Assembly (NCBI GenBank): GCA_019638775.1
Contig: JAHBTD010000002.1
Span: forward strand, 744,001 to 808,000
Origin: Fimbriimonadaceae bacterium
GTDB taxonomy: Bacteria > Armatimonadota > Fimbriimonadia > Fimbriimonadales > Fimbriimonadaceae
Direction: 5' to 3'
Length of the DNA: 64,000 bases
Below the pieces are notes generated by a model. That model was given only the letters and a program-made list of their open reading frames with translations. It did not search any database and was not told the origin of the DNA. Below, in pieces: positions 17,001-25,787 of the stretch (its first letter is position 1; every line of letters starts with the position of its first letter). The translations under genes were made by a program, and so were the position numbers.

Positions 17001-17939
17001 GCTGTCGTAGGCAAAGGTCAAGACCTTGCCACCGGGATCGGTAACGGTGCTGACCTTGTTCGAGCCGTTGAGCGCGATGGTCACCGTGTTGGCGTTGCGG
17101 TCCTGGATACTGGTGAGATAGCCACCCGAGTTGAAGAGATATTTAATGCCGCTCTTGGACTTGAGTTCCCAGGTGCCGTTCGTGTTGTGCACAAGAGTCT
17201 CGAAGATGCCTGCCGGGGCGGAGAACACGCCGCCGGATTCCGTGTAAGCGATATCACTGCCGTCACCGTAGTGGACGATGGCGGTGCTTGCCGCGTAGTC
17301 GATCTTCCACTCATAGGAGTGCGTCCAAGCTGTGCCAAAAGCGCCGACCCAGCTATCGCCGAGCGAACTGTGGCTCAATACGAGGCCCACGCCAGTCTGA
17401 CCGACCGAGGACCAACCGACGATCGGGAGAGTCGTCAAACGATTGCCCGTGTGGGTGTTGACGGATGCTCCCATGCCGCTTGATGTTCGGCCAAAGCCGC
17501 CGGCCCCACCTTCACTACCTCCACCTGCGCCAAGGCCAGCGCCGCCTCCGCGACCACTGCCCTCACCGCCGCCTTCACCGCCGCCGCCAGAACCTCCAGG
17601 ACCTTGGAAAACTCCACCAGCAAGCAACGGGCTGATCGAGGCAAACCAAAACGCAGGGTTATCCGCTTGCTGCTGCATGCGAATGCTGCGAAAAACGGCA
17701 AGGGTCTTTGGCGTCCATCGGCCAGCCCGGTAAACCGGGTCCTTTCCAGGATTCGTGCCAAGAAAGATCTTGGTCGGGCGATCGGTGAAAACTCCAGGTC
17801 TTCGCAAGAACTGCTGAAGCTTCTCGTTCAGGGTCGATCCAACTGTACTTAGTCCAGCAGACGTCGCGCTGAAGGTTAGCGAAAAACACATCACCAAGCT
17901 AACTACCTTGGCAAATTTTGAGCACCTTGAAGCGTACAT
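14046..17939 (-). CDS. Full-length RHS-repeat polymorphic toxin protein
   Basis: A 1297-residue protein with a signal peptide (about residues 1-28), a Gly-rich stretch at about 115-160, and many YD repeats (TYDSxGN, YTYDANGNR) forming the RHS shell from about residue 170 to 1110. The RHS-associated core ends with GHRYYDSSTGRFLTRDP, NNP and DPTGLWW at about 1110-1137. A unique tail of about 160 residues follows. Its most notable motif is GHNGGPPHYHI near residue 1180, with a second His cluster (YTHPHL); such clustered His residues suggest a nuclease, but no family was recognised. The signal peptide means secretion to the periplasm or surface, as for other RHS/wall-associated toxins. Gly-rich N-terminal part and higher GC contrast with the AT-rich tail. 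Confidence 0.88.
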   Translation of the reverse strand: MYASRCSKFAKVVSLVMCFSLTFSATSAGLSTVGSTLNEKLQQFLRRPGVFTDRPTKIFLGTNPGKDPVYRAGRWTPKTLAVFRSIRMQQQADNPAFWFASISPLLAGGVFQGPGGSGGGGEGGGEGSGRGGGAGLGAGGGSEGGAGGFGRTSSGMGASVNTHTGNRLTTLPIVGWSSVGQTGVGLVLSHSSLGDSWVGAFGTAWTHSYEWKIDYAASTAIVHYGDGSDIAYTESGGVFSAPAGIFETLVHNTNGTWELKSKSGIKYLFNSGGYLTSIQDRNANTVTIALNGSNKVSTVTDPGGKVLTFAYDSNGRVSTITDPLSREWSFAYSSGGDLTGVTYPTINSTTPTRTYGYNSTHDITSEVDLRGNTWTNTYDSTQRQTAWADPLSNSTTYTYNSTNTVITLPGSQTITHNYSSGLLASEVDPATYSDAYTYDTNRNVLTHTDRRGKVWTYTYDSKGNVLTAKNPLNHTTTITYNSAFSQPLTITDPLSNVTTMTYSSTGNLLTVVDPLNRTSVTNTYDAYGQLYTTKDAQNNTTTIGYDSHGNVTSVSDPASNSTTAAYNGLNRITSVTNALSQTASVTYDNWMRSVTMTNIDSTTTSAVYDNEGHVTSATNERGKTSTMVYDAAGRNTSSTNAKSEAHTFAYNSNSWLTSITNGRSYTRTYAYNSRGEVTSLTMPDSSVESWSYNANGQTSAYTNPLSETIAYVFDDAGRLTTVDYPTGTDTTFTYDNGDRRTQMVDGSGTTGWTYNAASELTALSTPQGNLSYTYDTLGRRATMVDGSLTTTYNYNSLSQLTSVVNGYSETTSFQYDALGRTTKRTLSSGQYEDFTYDSMSRVTAISLKNSSNAALMSQSYTYDNGSNVLTHTKDSLTTTYTYDDIDQLLTEVRTGYSCTYTYDANGNRATKALGGTTETYNYDSADKLTSITVGGNTTKSYSYDSAGRTTAITYGGTATNFAYDYENRITSITRSGVTTNSFSYNGMDTRVSKTDSSGSFTFKRDGVGVTAPVVGDGSAVYTAGVSERRSSTTTYIHSGIKNAEAQGTTSQTVGATRQYDAFGNLTSSSGSWSGPFGYAGGFGYQEDGDHGYKLLGHRYYDSSTGRFLTRDPVKDGRNWYGYCGNNPVSQLDPTGLWWEKEILHNGKKLTYWIFPTNKELKDAARELYGRKTKLRFDEYGHNGGPPHYHIGDGQGPDKYTHPHLTTYAYADDAAERFAPGWENWRENAIKRKGSSPWNGILAFGGGIALRDPGMAGQGLGAAIDPAVGAAAYGYGGWTNGGRAGLDPGFFDDPVEKL

Positions 17940-18281
17940 GACCTGGTTTATATCACAGGTTCTTCAAAACACCAAGGCTATTCTTGCAAAATAATCAAAT
18001 AAGTACAAAGATTAATTGTTACAACTTACAATTTCGTTACGGGCCAATAACGTATTTACTCCAGAATTTTTAGATGGGCCATGAGTTCAAAGAACGAGCC
18101 GAGGGAGACATTTTGAACTCATAAGAGCAATTTCCTCCCCTTTCTACCGACTTCACAATGAGCGGAGAGAAATATCTTGCCCTGTAGTTTCAGGCACCAT
18201 TTGTTGCAATACATGCGCAGATCCATGATCCAAGTAACGAAGTTCGCACTGATCAGCTATTTGTGCAGTTCACATATATAA

Positions 18282-18305
18282 TTTTGATCATACTTTTTGA
18301 TCATA
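18282..18305. repeat. 11-bp direct repeat with palindromic core
   Basis: TTTTGATCATA occurs at 18282-18292 and again at 18295-18305; each copy contains the palindrome TGATCA. The 13-base spacing and location upstream of the RHS gene would suit a regulator binding site, but this is weak evidence. Confidence 0.35.
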
Positions 18306-18400
18306 ATGATTAGATTTATATAGAATCATTTTAGAGTGAATGTTTCTCGCGGCAATCATTTGTTTGTCATCGACAATAGTTGAGTCATTGGAATGGCATT

Positions 18401-18442
18401 TCCTAAAAAGAAAAAGTCCCCGAGCAAAATGCTCAGGGACTT
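18401..18442 (-). terminator. Rho-independent terminator after the BNR-repeat gene
   Basis: A 12-bp stem (AAGTCCCCGAGC, 18414-18425, with GCTCAGGGACTT, 18431-18442; one wobble pair), followed on the minus strand by a T-rich run (TTTTTCTTTTT at 18405-18415). It lies 30 bases after the stop of the minus-strand gene at 18473-21097. Confidence 0.85.
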
Positions 18443-18472
18443 CTATCAAGTACAGTTGTGCCGTTCTTGTCC

Positions 18473-21097
18473 TTACCCGCCGAAGCCAAAGCTCCCAGGG
18501 AATGCCCCGCCAGGAATCAGGCTCTCCACCGTAACCCGGGTAGTGAACTCCTTTTCCCCAAGCTTCAGCGTCACGCGGTATTCGCCCGGCACTCGACCGG
18601 AACGCCGACCTTGCCCTCCTTGCGATCCGCCATTCCAGCGCACAACGTTAAGACCCGCCTTTTCCGAGCCCGTTGTCTGCCACACCACATTTCCAGCAAC
18701 GTCGGTGATGATTACCTTCACACTATTCGCCGCTTGATCGGCCTTCAGATAGTACTGAATCTCAGTTCCCGGCTGGGTGTTTTGTGCGTTCCACTGACGG
18801 TCGCCATACCCACCATCTTGCATCCCATTGGGCAATATGTAGACATTCTGAGGGGTACCAATCACAGCATCGGCCTTCATAGCATCTTCCGTCATCGCCT
18901 CAATGCCAGAGACGTTCATCGTCCAAATGCCGCGGCCGTGCGTGGCGAGGATGAGGTCGAGGTCGCGCGGGTGAACCTGCACATCGTGAACAGGTGTCGC
19001 CGGGAATTGGCTTAGCCGATTCCAAGTAGCTCCACGATCAACTGAGATATAGAGACCAACCTCTGTGCCGAGATAAAGGGCATTGGGGTTGTTCGTGCCC
19101 TCGCGGACGCAGTGGATTACGTGTCCGTTCGGCAGGCTCTCTGCAAGTTTCTTCCAGGTCTTACCCAGGTCTTCCGTAACATATAGATACGGCTTGAAAT
19201 TGCCTCGGCGGTGGTCATCGAAGGAGACATAGCAGCGGTTCGCCGCAAACTTAGAAGGCATCACTCGCGTGCACCACATACCTTCGGGAAGGTCAGGAAT
19301 GTTCGTAGTAACGTTCTCCCAAGTCTTGCCACCATCTGAAGTGACATGCACCAGGCCATCATCAGTGCCGACCCAGATCATGTCACGACGGCTCTGCGAC
19401 TCGGCAACCGTAACGATTGTACAGTGAACCTCAGCGCCAGTGTTCTCAGGGTTGACGCTCCCCAGGCCGGGGCGCTGTTTGTCAGGGTTGTTAGTCGTCA
19501 GGTCAGGGCTGATCGCCTCCCAAGAATCGCCACGACTCGTCGACTTCATAAGCCTGTTTGAGCCCATGTAGACAGTCGTACTGACCCAAGGTGAAAGAGC
19601 AATAGGAGCGCTCCAGTTGAAGCGAATACGCTCACCTGCTACACGCGGTCGAACGCTACGGCTTTCGCCCGTCAGAAGGTTGGTCCTTTGAGCGGCTCCG
19701 CCTTGCGACTCATGATATACGGTTGTCCAATCATTCGGGTCGAACTGGACAAAGAAGCCGTCGCCACCGCCAAGGTTGTACCAATTCGAGAACGTGGTAA
19801 ACCCTGCATCGCCCTGCGAAGGCGCCATCCAGCACTGGTTGTCCTGAAGACCGCCGCCTACCCAGTAAGGCTTTCGCATGTCGTAGTGAACGGCATAGAA
19901 TTGAGAGATCACCATCGAGTTGATGTGCTCCCACTTCACTCCTCTGTCGCGAGATTGATAAAGCCCTCCGTCGTTGCCCACGATAATGTGGTTGCTGTCC
20001 TTTGGGTCGATCCACATGGCGTGATAGTCAACGTGAACAGTTCGGTTAATGGGCATCGTTGTAAACGTCTTGCCCTGATCGCTGCTCATGTGCAGGTTCG
20101 TTCCTGCAACATAGATCCGATCAAGGTCGGACGGGTCTTGCCTAGGAAGACTAAAGTAGAACGGCCTCGGGTTTAGATTGTTGACCTTGGTCCACGACTC
20201 TCCTCCATCAGTGCTTCGGTAGGTTCCACCGCCCGTATTGGTGACTCCGCCACCGCCGCCACCGCCGCCTGAAGCGTTCGACTCAATGAGTGCAACGACA
20301 ACTTTGGGATTCTTACGGTAGTAGTCCAGACCGATACGGCCGATATTGCCCTCAGGCATACCGTTCGTGATTTTCTTCCAGGTCTTCCCCGCATCGACCG
20401 TCTTATAAATCGCGCTGCTTGGACCGCCGTTCAGCAGGCTCCAAGGGTAGCGAATCTTCTGCCACATGCCAACGAGGATCTCCTTCGGGTTCGAAGGGTT
20501 CATCACCATGTCGCCAGGACCAGTCTTGTCGTCGACATAAAGTATCTTCGTCCAGTTCTTGCCACCGTCTGTGGACTTGTACACACCTCGATTCTCGCTT
20601 GGGTTCCAAAGCGGTCCAAGACCTGCGACGTAGATGGTGTTTTCGTCCTTGGGGTCAATAATGATGTCAGCCATAAACTGGACTTCTTTCAAGCCCATGT
20701 TCGTAAAGGTCTTGCCGCCATCAGTGGACTTATAAATCCCATCTCCCCAAGAAACCGAGTTTCGACTAGCGGGCTCACCCGTGGCAACCCAGACCACGTC
20801 TGGATTCGTTTGGCTAACTTCGACATCGCCAAGTCCGGGCTGGCCAAACTGGTCAAACATCGGCTCCATCGTGATGCCGGCGTTCACTGTTTTCCAAAGT
20901 CCACCAGCTGCGCTTGCAACGTAGAAAATGCGCGGTTCTTTCTCATAAACGGAGATGTCCGCAATGCGTCCGCCCATTGTCGTGGGCCCGATCGCTCGCG
21001 GACGCAAATTTGAAAGGAGATCGGTCTGTGAGACGGCTGTCGAGACAACCGAAATCAGTAGCCCCGCCGCCAAGGCATAACGTAATCGTAGAAACAT
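18473..21097 (-). CDS. Secreted BNR/Asp-box repeat (VPS10/sortilin-like) protein
   Basis: An 874-residue secreted protein with a signal peptide (about residues 1-23). At least ten Asp-box/BNR motifs (for example STDGGKTF, STDGGKNW, STDGGESW, TSDGGKTW, TEDLGKTW, SVDRGATW) spread over residues about 110-690, indicating one or two beta-propellers as in the VPS10/sortilin and YCF48 families. The C-terminal 110 residues, with VKVIITDVAGNVV and GLNVVRWNG, look like a FlgD-type Ig domain. Propellers of this kind bind or hydrolyse glycans or act as scaffolds; no catalytic residues could be assigned. The gene is monocistronic with its own terminator. Confidence 0.82.
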   Translation of the reverse strand: MFLRLRYALAAGLLISVVSTAVSQTDLLSNLRPRAIGPTTMGGRIADISVYEKEPRIFYVASAAGGLWKTVNAGITMEPMFDQFGQPGLGDVEVSQTNPDVVWVATGEPASRNSVSWGDGIYKSTDGGKTFTNMGLKEVQFMADIIIDPKDENTIYVAGLGPLWNPSENRGVYKSTDGGKNWTKILYVDDKTGPGDMVMNPSNPKEILVGMWQKIRYPWSLLNGGPSSAIYKTVDAGKTWKKITNGMPEGNIGRIGLDYYRKNPKVVVALIESNASGGGGGGGGVTNTGGGTYRSTDGGESWTKVNNLNPRPFYFSLPRQDPSDLDRIYVAGTNLHMSSDQGKTFTTMPINRTVHVDYHAMWIDPKDSNHIIVGNDGGLYQSRDRGVKWEHINSMVISQFYAVHYDMRKPYWVGGGLQDNQCWMAPSQGDAGFTTFSNWYNLGGGDGFFVQFDPNDWTTVYHESQGGAAQRTNLLTGESRSVRPRVAGERIRFNWSAPIALSPWVSTTVYMGSNRLMKSTSRGDSWEAISPDLTTNNPDKQRPGLGSVNPENTGAEVHCTIVTVAESQSRRDMIWVGTDDGLVHVTSDGGKTWENVTTNIPDLPEGMWCTRVMPSKFAANRCYVSFDDHRRGNFKPYLYVTEDLGKTWKKLAESLPNGHVIHCVREGTNNPNALYLGTEVGLYISVDRGATWNRLSQFPATPVHDVQVHPRDLDLILATHGRGIWTMNVSGIEAMTEDAMKADAVIGTPQNVYILPNGMQDGGYGDRQWNAQNTQPGTEIQYYLKADQAANSVKVIITDVAGNVVWQTTGSEKAGLNVVRWNGGSQGGQGRRSGRVPGEYRVTLKLGEKEFTTRVTVESLIPGGAFPGSFGFGG

Positions 21098-21296
21098 ATC
21101 TTCCTCAGTCCATCGGCTGCCCCAGAATGCAACCGGTTCAAAGCGTTTTACCCCGGAATGATTGCCAGGGGTCAGAGTTCAGTAACGAGCAGTAAAGATT
21201 CAGTGAGGATTGTAGAGGCAAAGGGTTGCAAAGCCGTTCATTCCGCACCAGAACATTGCTCAGAGCAACCTATTCTCAGCCGTCCGTCATCGGCAT

Positions 21297-21343
21297 CCAA
21301 TCCAATCCAATCCAATCCAAAATCTACAATCTACAATCCAAAA
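21297..21343. repeat. Simple TCCAA/ATCTACA repeat tract
   Basis: Near-perfect repeats of the pentamer TCCAA (four and a half copies, about 21298-21321) are followed by AATCTACA repeats up to 21343, directly at the 3' end of the minus-strand NTF2-like gene. No known element family. Confidence 0.7.
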
Positions 21344-21916
21344 TCACTCACCGCCCCCCTTCAAGTACTTCTCCGGTATCAAATCCTGTGGACCCTCTGG
21401 CTCCCAAAAAACGGTCACGATCCACCAGCGCTTTCCATCGTTATAGAGTTGGATGCTGTTGATCCCGCGCTGAAAAGGCTTCTCATCTTCTTTCTTCGAC
21501 CGGCTCTCGTAAGTGCTCCATACCTGGGCCATGTCTCGGAACTGCTCTGTACGCCGAGCAACCTCAGTTTCAAAGAACCCACGCTCCTCGAGCATCGCGC
21601 CAGACATCGTGATGTACTCCTCCGGCGAGAATGCTCGTCGTACCACTTCCCCATTCGGACGTTTGCCATAAGCCGCCATCGAAGCATCAGGAGAGAAGAG
21701 CGATCTAAACCGGTCCCAATCGCGCTTTTGTCCGGCTGGTCCAGAAATGACGTCATAAAGGGCCTTGATAATGGAGTCAACCGACTTCACATCCTCAGGC
21801 TTGGCTTGAGCGGGTTTGGCGTCAGCCGGCGGCCCTTGGGGAGACTTGGTGGTTTGAGAAAAGGCGCTTGCGGCAAACATGCCACAAACAGCGATCGAAA
21901 AAAGCACACGCTTCAT
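21344..21916 (-). CDS. Secreted NTF2/SnoaL-like protein
   Basis: From ATG 21916 the product has 190 residues; an upstream TTG in frame is unlikely since the signal peptide (MKRVLFSIAVCGMFAASAFSQ) starts at this Met. A Pro/Ala/Lys linker precedes an NTF2-like (DUF4440/SnoaL) domain at about residues 45-170, showing LYDVISGPAGQKRDWDRFRSLFSPDASM near the start and INSIQLYNDGKRWWIVTVFWEPE at the end. Such domains can be small-molecule enzymes or binding modules; no active site is recognisable. The gene is separated by about 250 bases of non-coding DNA on each side. Confidence 0.75.
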   Translation of the reverse strand: MKRVLFSIAVCGMFAASAFSQTTKSPQGPPADAKPAQAKPEDVKSVDSIIKALYDVISGPAGQKRDWDRFRSLFSPDASMAAYGKRPNGEVVRRAFSPEEYITMSGAMLEERGFFETEVARRTEQFRDMAQVWSTYESRSKKEDEKPFQRGINSIQLYNDGKRWWIVTVFWEPEGPQDLIPEKYLKGGGE

Positions 21917-22183
21917 AACGCTATCTTTGCGCAAATGTGACCAGAGATGGTTCCGTCAGCCAAAAATATACACTCCATGTGCCTCAACACTTGCAGCTTG
22001 GAAGCTCAGCTTTAGTTGGTCTGCCACAACATTAATGTCGCGTCGGCCCAACCGACGAACGTGCTCCAATAGCGATCAGCCAGCTGTTCAAGATAACCCG
22101 CGCTAAGCCTTCACGCCCTAAACCTTCGCCTCGCAAAGTAAACTGTAGGCAGATTCAACCCAGGCCATAGGAGTCCACAACAC

Positions 22184-23341
22184 ATGCCCCGATATCACAA
22201 ACTCGGCGAAACGCCCCGCAAGCACCATATCCAGTTCCGCAAACCCGACGGCACCCTCTACCCCGAAGAGCTTTTTAGCACACGTGGTTTCGACGGCCCG
22301 ATGTCCACCATTTACTACCACTATCGGCCGACAGAGGTGTTGGGCTGGGAGGATATGGGCTCGGTGAAGGTGGAGTTCCTCGACGACGAGCCTCTGCGCC
22401 ATCGGCACCTCAAGACGGCGAACATGGTGCCGATGGGCAATGCCATCAGTGGACGCATCCCGCTGATGGGCAACCAGGACCTGATCTGGTTTCAGGTCCG
22501 CGTCGCCGAACCGATGCCCTGGTTCTACAAGAATTCGGAGGGCGACGAGTGCCTGTTCGTCCATGACGGTTCCGGCAAGTTCACCTCCATGTTCGGCGTG
22601 ATCGACTTTCGCCCGGGCGACTACATCGTCATTCCGCGCGGCACCATCTGGAAGATCGACTTCGACCAGTATCCCGTCAAGATGCTCGCCGTCGAAAGCC
22701 ACGGGCCGATTACTACGCCGCGTCGATACCGCAACGAGTACGGCCAGTATCTTGAGCATGCCCCCTACAAGGAGCGCGACTTCCGGCCTCCGCATGAGCT
22801 GATTACCGACGACCGCCGGGTCGAGCACAAGGTCTTGATCAAGGCGCGCAATCGGCACACGCTCTACACCTATCCGTTCAGCCCGCTGAACGTGGTGGGC
22901 TGGGACGGCTACTGCTATCCCTACGCCTTCAACATCAACGACTTTCAGCCGATCACGGGCAAAATCCACATGCCTCCGCCCATCCATCAGACTTTCCAAG
23001 GGCAAGGCTTTGTGATCTGCTCGTTCTGCCCGCGCCTGCTCGACTTCCATCCCGAAGCCGTGCCGATCCCTTACAACCATTCCAACGTGGACTCGGACGA
23101 GGTGCTGTACTATTGCAACGACAAGTTCGGCAGCCGTCGAGGCATCGAAGAGGGCTCGATTACTCTGCACCCTCTTGGCATTCCGCACGGTCCCCAGCCC
23201 GGCGCAGTCGAGGCGTCCCTTGGAGCGACAAAGACCGAAGAGCTTGCCGTGATGGTAGATACTTTCCACCCACTGAAACTGACGAAACAGGCAATTGAGC
23301 TTGAGGATCCCGAGTACTGGAAGAGTTGGCAGACGCGCTAA
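22184..23341 (+). CDS. hmgA: Homogentisate 1,2-dioxygenase
   Basis: A 385-residue protein. The cupin core carries the conserved block HMPPPIHQTFQGQGFVICSFCPR (about residue 265 onward), NHSNVDSDEVLYY with the Glu iron ligand, and HPLGIPHGPQPG with the His ligands. N-terminal RHHHIQFRKPDG-like text (HKLGETPRKHHIQF) also fits. The enzyme opens homogentisate to maleylacetoacetate in tyrosine and phenylalanine catabolism. It is shorter than the about 440-residue human and Pseudomonas enzymes, as in other short bacterial forms. No other gene of the pathway is adjacent. GC is higher here than in surrounding genes. AGGAG lies 11 bases before the ATG. Confidence 0.93.
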   Translation: MPRYHKLGETPRKHHIQFRKPDGTLYPEELFSTRGFDGPMSTIYYHYRPTEVLGWEDMGSVKVEFLDDEPLRHRHLKTANMVPMGNAISGRIPLMGNQDLIWFQVRVAEPMPWFYKNSEGDECLFVHDGSGKFTSMFGVIDFRPGDYIVIPRGTIWKIDFDQYPVKMLAVESHGPITTPRRYRNEYGQYLEHAPYKERDFRPPHELITDDRRVEHKVLIKARNRHTLYTYPFSPLNVVGWDGYCYPYAFNINDFQPITGKIHMPPPIHQTFQGQGFVICSFCPRLLDFHPEAVPIPYNHSNVDSDEVLYYCNDKFGSRRGIEEGSITLHPLGIPHGPQPGAVEASLGATKTEELAVMVDTFHPLKLTKQAIELEDPEYWKSWQTR

Positions 23342-23772
23342 TCGTCCGACTTGCTTGAAACAGCCCTTTTCATCAGCACAAACTGCCCGACGTGATAAGC
23401 GTTGTGCACAGCAATCTGAGCAAGGGTCGAGATCGCTTCCTCGTCGGACTTCATCTTGTGCGTGAATGGTTCCGATTCGGCGATCCGTAAGGCTTCCTCA
23501 AAGTTCTTTAGGAATCGCTCACGAACTGTGGGCCACTCTTCGTGGGCGGGAACGCGCCAGTCTTTCATGAAGTTCTCGGCCTTCTCCCCCTTAAGGTGGG
23601 CAAGCCAAATCCTCTGCCAAAAGTCAGTGTGTTCGACAAGAGTTAAGAGTGAGTATTTGAATCCGGGCGGGAGGGCAGCGGCTTGCTCGACCGTAACGCG
23701 GCTAAGGACGCTCTTTGGAGAGCGAAAATCCTTCCCTTCCCAGATTTGGCGTAGGGCAACTGCGGCGCTCAT
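23338..23772 (-). CDS. DinB-family protein
   Basis: A 144-residue protein of the DinB/YfiT four-helix fold. The metal-ligand histidines appear as LVEHTDFWQR (near residue 47), and AVHNAYHVGQFVLM near 120-135. This fold includes mycothiol- and bacillithiol-dependent transferases; the exact substrate cannot be inferred. It shares its 3' end with homogentisate dioxygenase by overlap of four bases on the opposite strand. Confidence 0.85.
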   Translation of the reverse strand: MSAAVALRQIWEGKDFRSPKSVLSRVTVEQAAALPPGFKYSLLTLVEHTDFWQRIWLAHLKGEKAENFMKDWRVPAHEEWPTVRERFLKNFEEALRIAESEPFTHKMKSDEEAISTLAQIAVHNAYHVGQFVLMKRAVSSKSDD

Positions 23773-23780
23773 GCCTTATG

Positions 23781-25115
23781 CTATCCCGTAGCCGCCTCTT
23801 CCAGCGACTTCTTCTCACCCGACAGTTTCGACACACACGCCGCAATCGTTACATCACCGACGACGTTCAGCACTGTGCGGCTCATATCCAAGATACGGTC
23901 GATACCAAGAACAAGACCGATGCCAGCAGCGGGAATGTTGTACTTCGTCAAGATAATGGCGATTACAGGCCATGCGCCTCCAGGAACACCGGCTGTACCC
24001 ACACCAGCAAGGATTGCCAGACCCATGATGCCCAACTGGTCAGCAATGGTGAGTGGCACTCCGAAGAGCTGAGCAAGGAACAAGATTGTGATCCCCTCAA
24101 ACAGAGCGGTTCCGTTCTGGTTTGCCGTAGCGCCAACGGTCAAAACAAACGAGCTGACATCGCGCGGCAGCCCTACCTCCTCATCGGCAACCTTTAAGGC
24201 TGTCGGAAGAGTTGCGTTGGACGAACTTGTGGCAAACGCCGTAAAGATAACCTGCTTGACTTGGCGGAAGAAAGTGATCGGATTTCGGCCTGCGATGAAC
24301 CTGAGCGCCAGGGAATACACGCCAAACATATGAATGGCAAGAGCCACCAAAACCAACGCCACATATAGTCCAAGGGCCTGAATCGCGTCCAGCCCCAAAA
24401 CCAATCCGGCCGAAAAAGTAAGCCCGAAGACGCCTATTGGGGCAAGCTTCATTGCAAAGTCGATGACCCTCAACGAAACGTGGAAGATTCCGTCGAGGAA
24501 GCGCTTCACAGGTTGAGCACGCTCTTGTTCAATTGAGCCTAATGCTAATCCGAACACAAGGGCAAAGAACATGAAAGCAAGAATGTTGTCCTTGACGATC
24601 GCGTCTATTGGATTCTTCGGAACAATGTCAACGATCGTATCGGCGACAGTCTTCCCTTCTTTTGCCTGAGCAAGGCGTTTCTCCGTCTCGGCCTTGTTTT
24701 TAGAAGCGTATTGCTGCATCAGCTGTTCGCGTTTAACTTCTGGAATGCCCGCTCCTGGCTTGATGGTATTGACGCCGATCAAACCAATACCAACGGCTAT
24801 GCTGCTTAGGACGACCGTGAGCGCCAACGAATACAGCCCGACCTTTCCGACTTTTTTCGCATCTCCAATTTCGGTCACACCCAGGACAAGGGCCGAGAAA
24901 AGGAGTGGAATCACGATCATGAAGATCATGTTTAGGAAAATGCTTCCAGCGGGCTTGGCAAGATTATCGTTAAAGAACCCGATGGCGTCCTTGCTTCCTT
25001 GCGCTGCCTCTGGGTTGTTGACCATCTGCTGGCAGATCAGTCCGGCTACAAAACCGAGGACCAAAGAAATCAGAATCTTGATGTGTAGCGGCATCCCGCG
25101 CTTTGCCCTGCTCAT
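23781..25115 (-). CDS. Dicarboxylate/amino acid:cation symporter (DAACS family)
   Basis: From ATG 25115 a 444-residue membrane protein (a GTG nine bases further upstream is an alternative). It has about eight transmembrane helices and the family signatures, including the serine-rich HP1 hairpin (VIFTAFATSSSNATLPTA), the TM7 motif NQNGTALF, and the HP2 region AGVGTAGVPGGAW. It should carry glutamate, aspartate or C4-dicarboxylates with Na+ or H+. The N-terminal half carries an unusually long charged loop (about residues 125-180, KREQLMQQYASKNKAETEK). Confidence 0.93.
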   Translation of the reverse strand: MSRAKRGMPLHIKILISLVLGFVAGLICQQMVNNPEAAQGSKDAIGFFNDNLAKPAGSIFLNMIFMIVIPLLFSALVLGVTEIGDAKKVGKVGLYSLALTVVLSSIAVGIGLIGVNTIKPGAGIPEVKREQLMQQYASKNKAETEKRLAQAKEGKTVADTIVDIVPKNPIDAIVKDNILAFMFFALVFGLALGSIEQERAQPVKRFLDGIFHVSLRVIDFAMKLAPIGVFGLTFSAGLVLGLDAIQALGLYVALVLVALAIHMFGVYSLALRFIAGRNPITFFRQVKQVIFTAFATSSSNATLPTALKVADEEVGLPRDVSSFVLTVGATANQNGTALFEGITILFLAQLFGVPLTIADQLGIMGLAILAGVGTAGVPGGAWPVIAIILTKYNIPAAGIGLVLGIDRILDMSRTVLNVVGDVTIAACVSKLSGEKKSLEEAATG

Positions 25116-25253
25116 AAATCCCACGTCCCGAGTCCCAATGTTCTACCTGTTAATTGGGCTCGAAAGTTACCTTTTCACCTTCGGGCTTGATGAGACAAGG
25201 AAAAGCGAGAGTCACCAACACAAGCTGGCAAACATCAAATTGCGAGGGCTTTC

Positions 25254-25631
25254 TCAGAAATCGCGGAGTCGCTGAGACACCGTGCTCTGCCGAAAACCCT
25301 TCACCGATTTCCGGGCATATAGGATCGCCATCAGCTGACGGTGGTGCAGATGGATGAGATACCCAGCGGCCAAGACGAGCGGCAGGTAAGCCCACCATAC
25401 CAAAGCTAAGTGGTGAAAAATGGCAGCGATCAGAGAATGGGACAAGCCAACGATAAACAGCAGGACTCCGACGCAAACGAACGCCCCAAAAAATGTTCGA
25501 AAAGCCTGCACCGACTCTCGGGAAACGATACTGCCATTATTGTGCTGACCGCAATTTGGGCAACTGGAAAGCTCCTCTGCATACTCGCAGTGGCAACCTT
25601 GGCAGTACAGAACCTCAGAACCCATGCTCAT
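25254..25631 (-). CDS. Small zinc-ribbon membrane protein
   Basis: The ATG at 25631 (preceded by AGAAAGAAG) is preferred over a start further upstream. The 125-residue product opens with a zinc ribbon (YCQGCHCEYAEELSSCPNCG) followed by two hydrophobic helices (GAFVCVGVLLFIVGLSHSLI and YLPLVLAAGYLIHL) and a basic C-terminus. This is the layout of small zinc-ribbon membrane proteins of unknown function, and a similar protein follows on the same strand. Confidence 0.7.
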   Translation of the reverse strand: MSMGSEVLYCQGCHCEYAEELSSCPNCGQHNNGSIVSRESVQAFRTFFGAFVCVGVLLFIVGLSHSLIAAIFHHLALVWWAYLPLVLAAGYLIHLHHRQLMAILYARKSVKGFRQSTVSQRLRDF

Positions 25632-25787
25632 TTCGACACTTCTTCTTTCTACAACACTAGCATAGGCAAATCTCTCCCAAGAAGTGCAAAAGTTACGATT
25701 CAATTTGCTAGTACCTTCTCGAATCGAATCTTTTCTTCAGCAGAATAGCTAAGCCTCCTGTCAGTGGTTCGAATGCTCCTTGCCCAA

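Larger units (their letters stand above)
17940..18472. other. AT-rich gap upstream of the RHS gene
   Basis: 533 bases with no convincing gene on either strand, markedly AT-rich. It presumably holds the minus-strand RHS promoter near 17940-18100 and, at its far end, a terminator for the next gene (18401-18442). An 11-base direct repeat lies at 18282-18305. Confidence 0.5.

Noticed and set aside
16518-17483. A 321-residue plus-strand frame over the RHS gene
   Set aside because: It is low-complexity Val/Arg text that mirrors the RHS repeats on the other strand.
22118-23269. A 383-residue open frame on the minus strand inside homogentisate dioxygenase
   Set aside because: It is the antisense of a clear enzyme in a high-GC stretch, and its protein has no coherent domain text.
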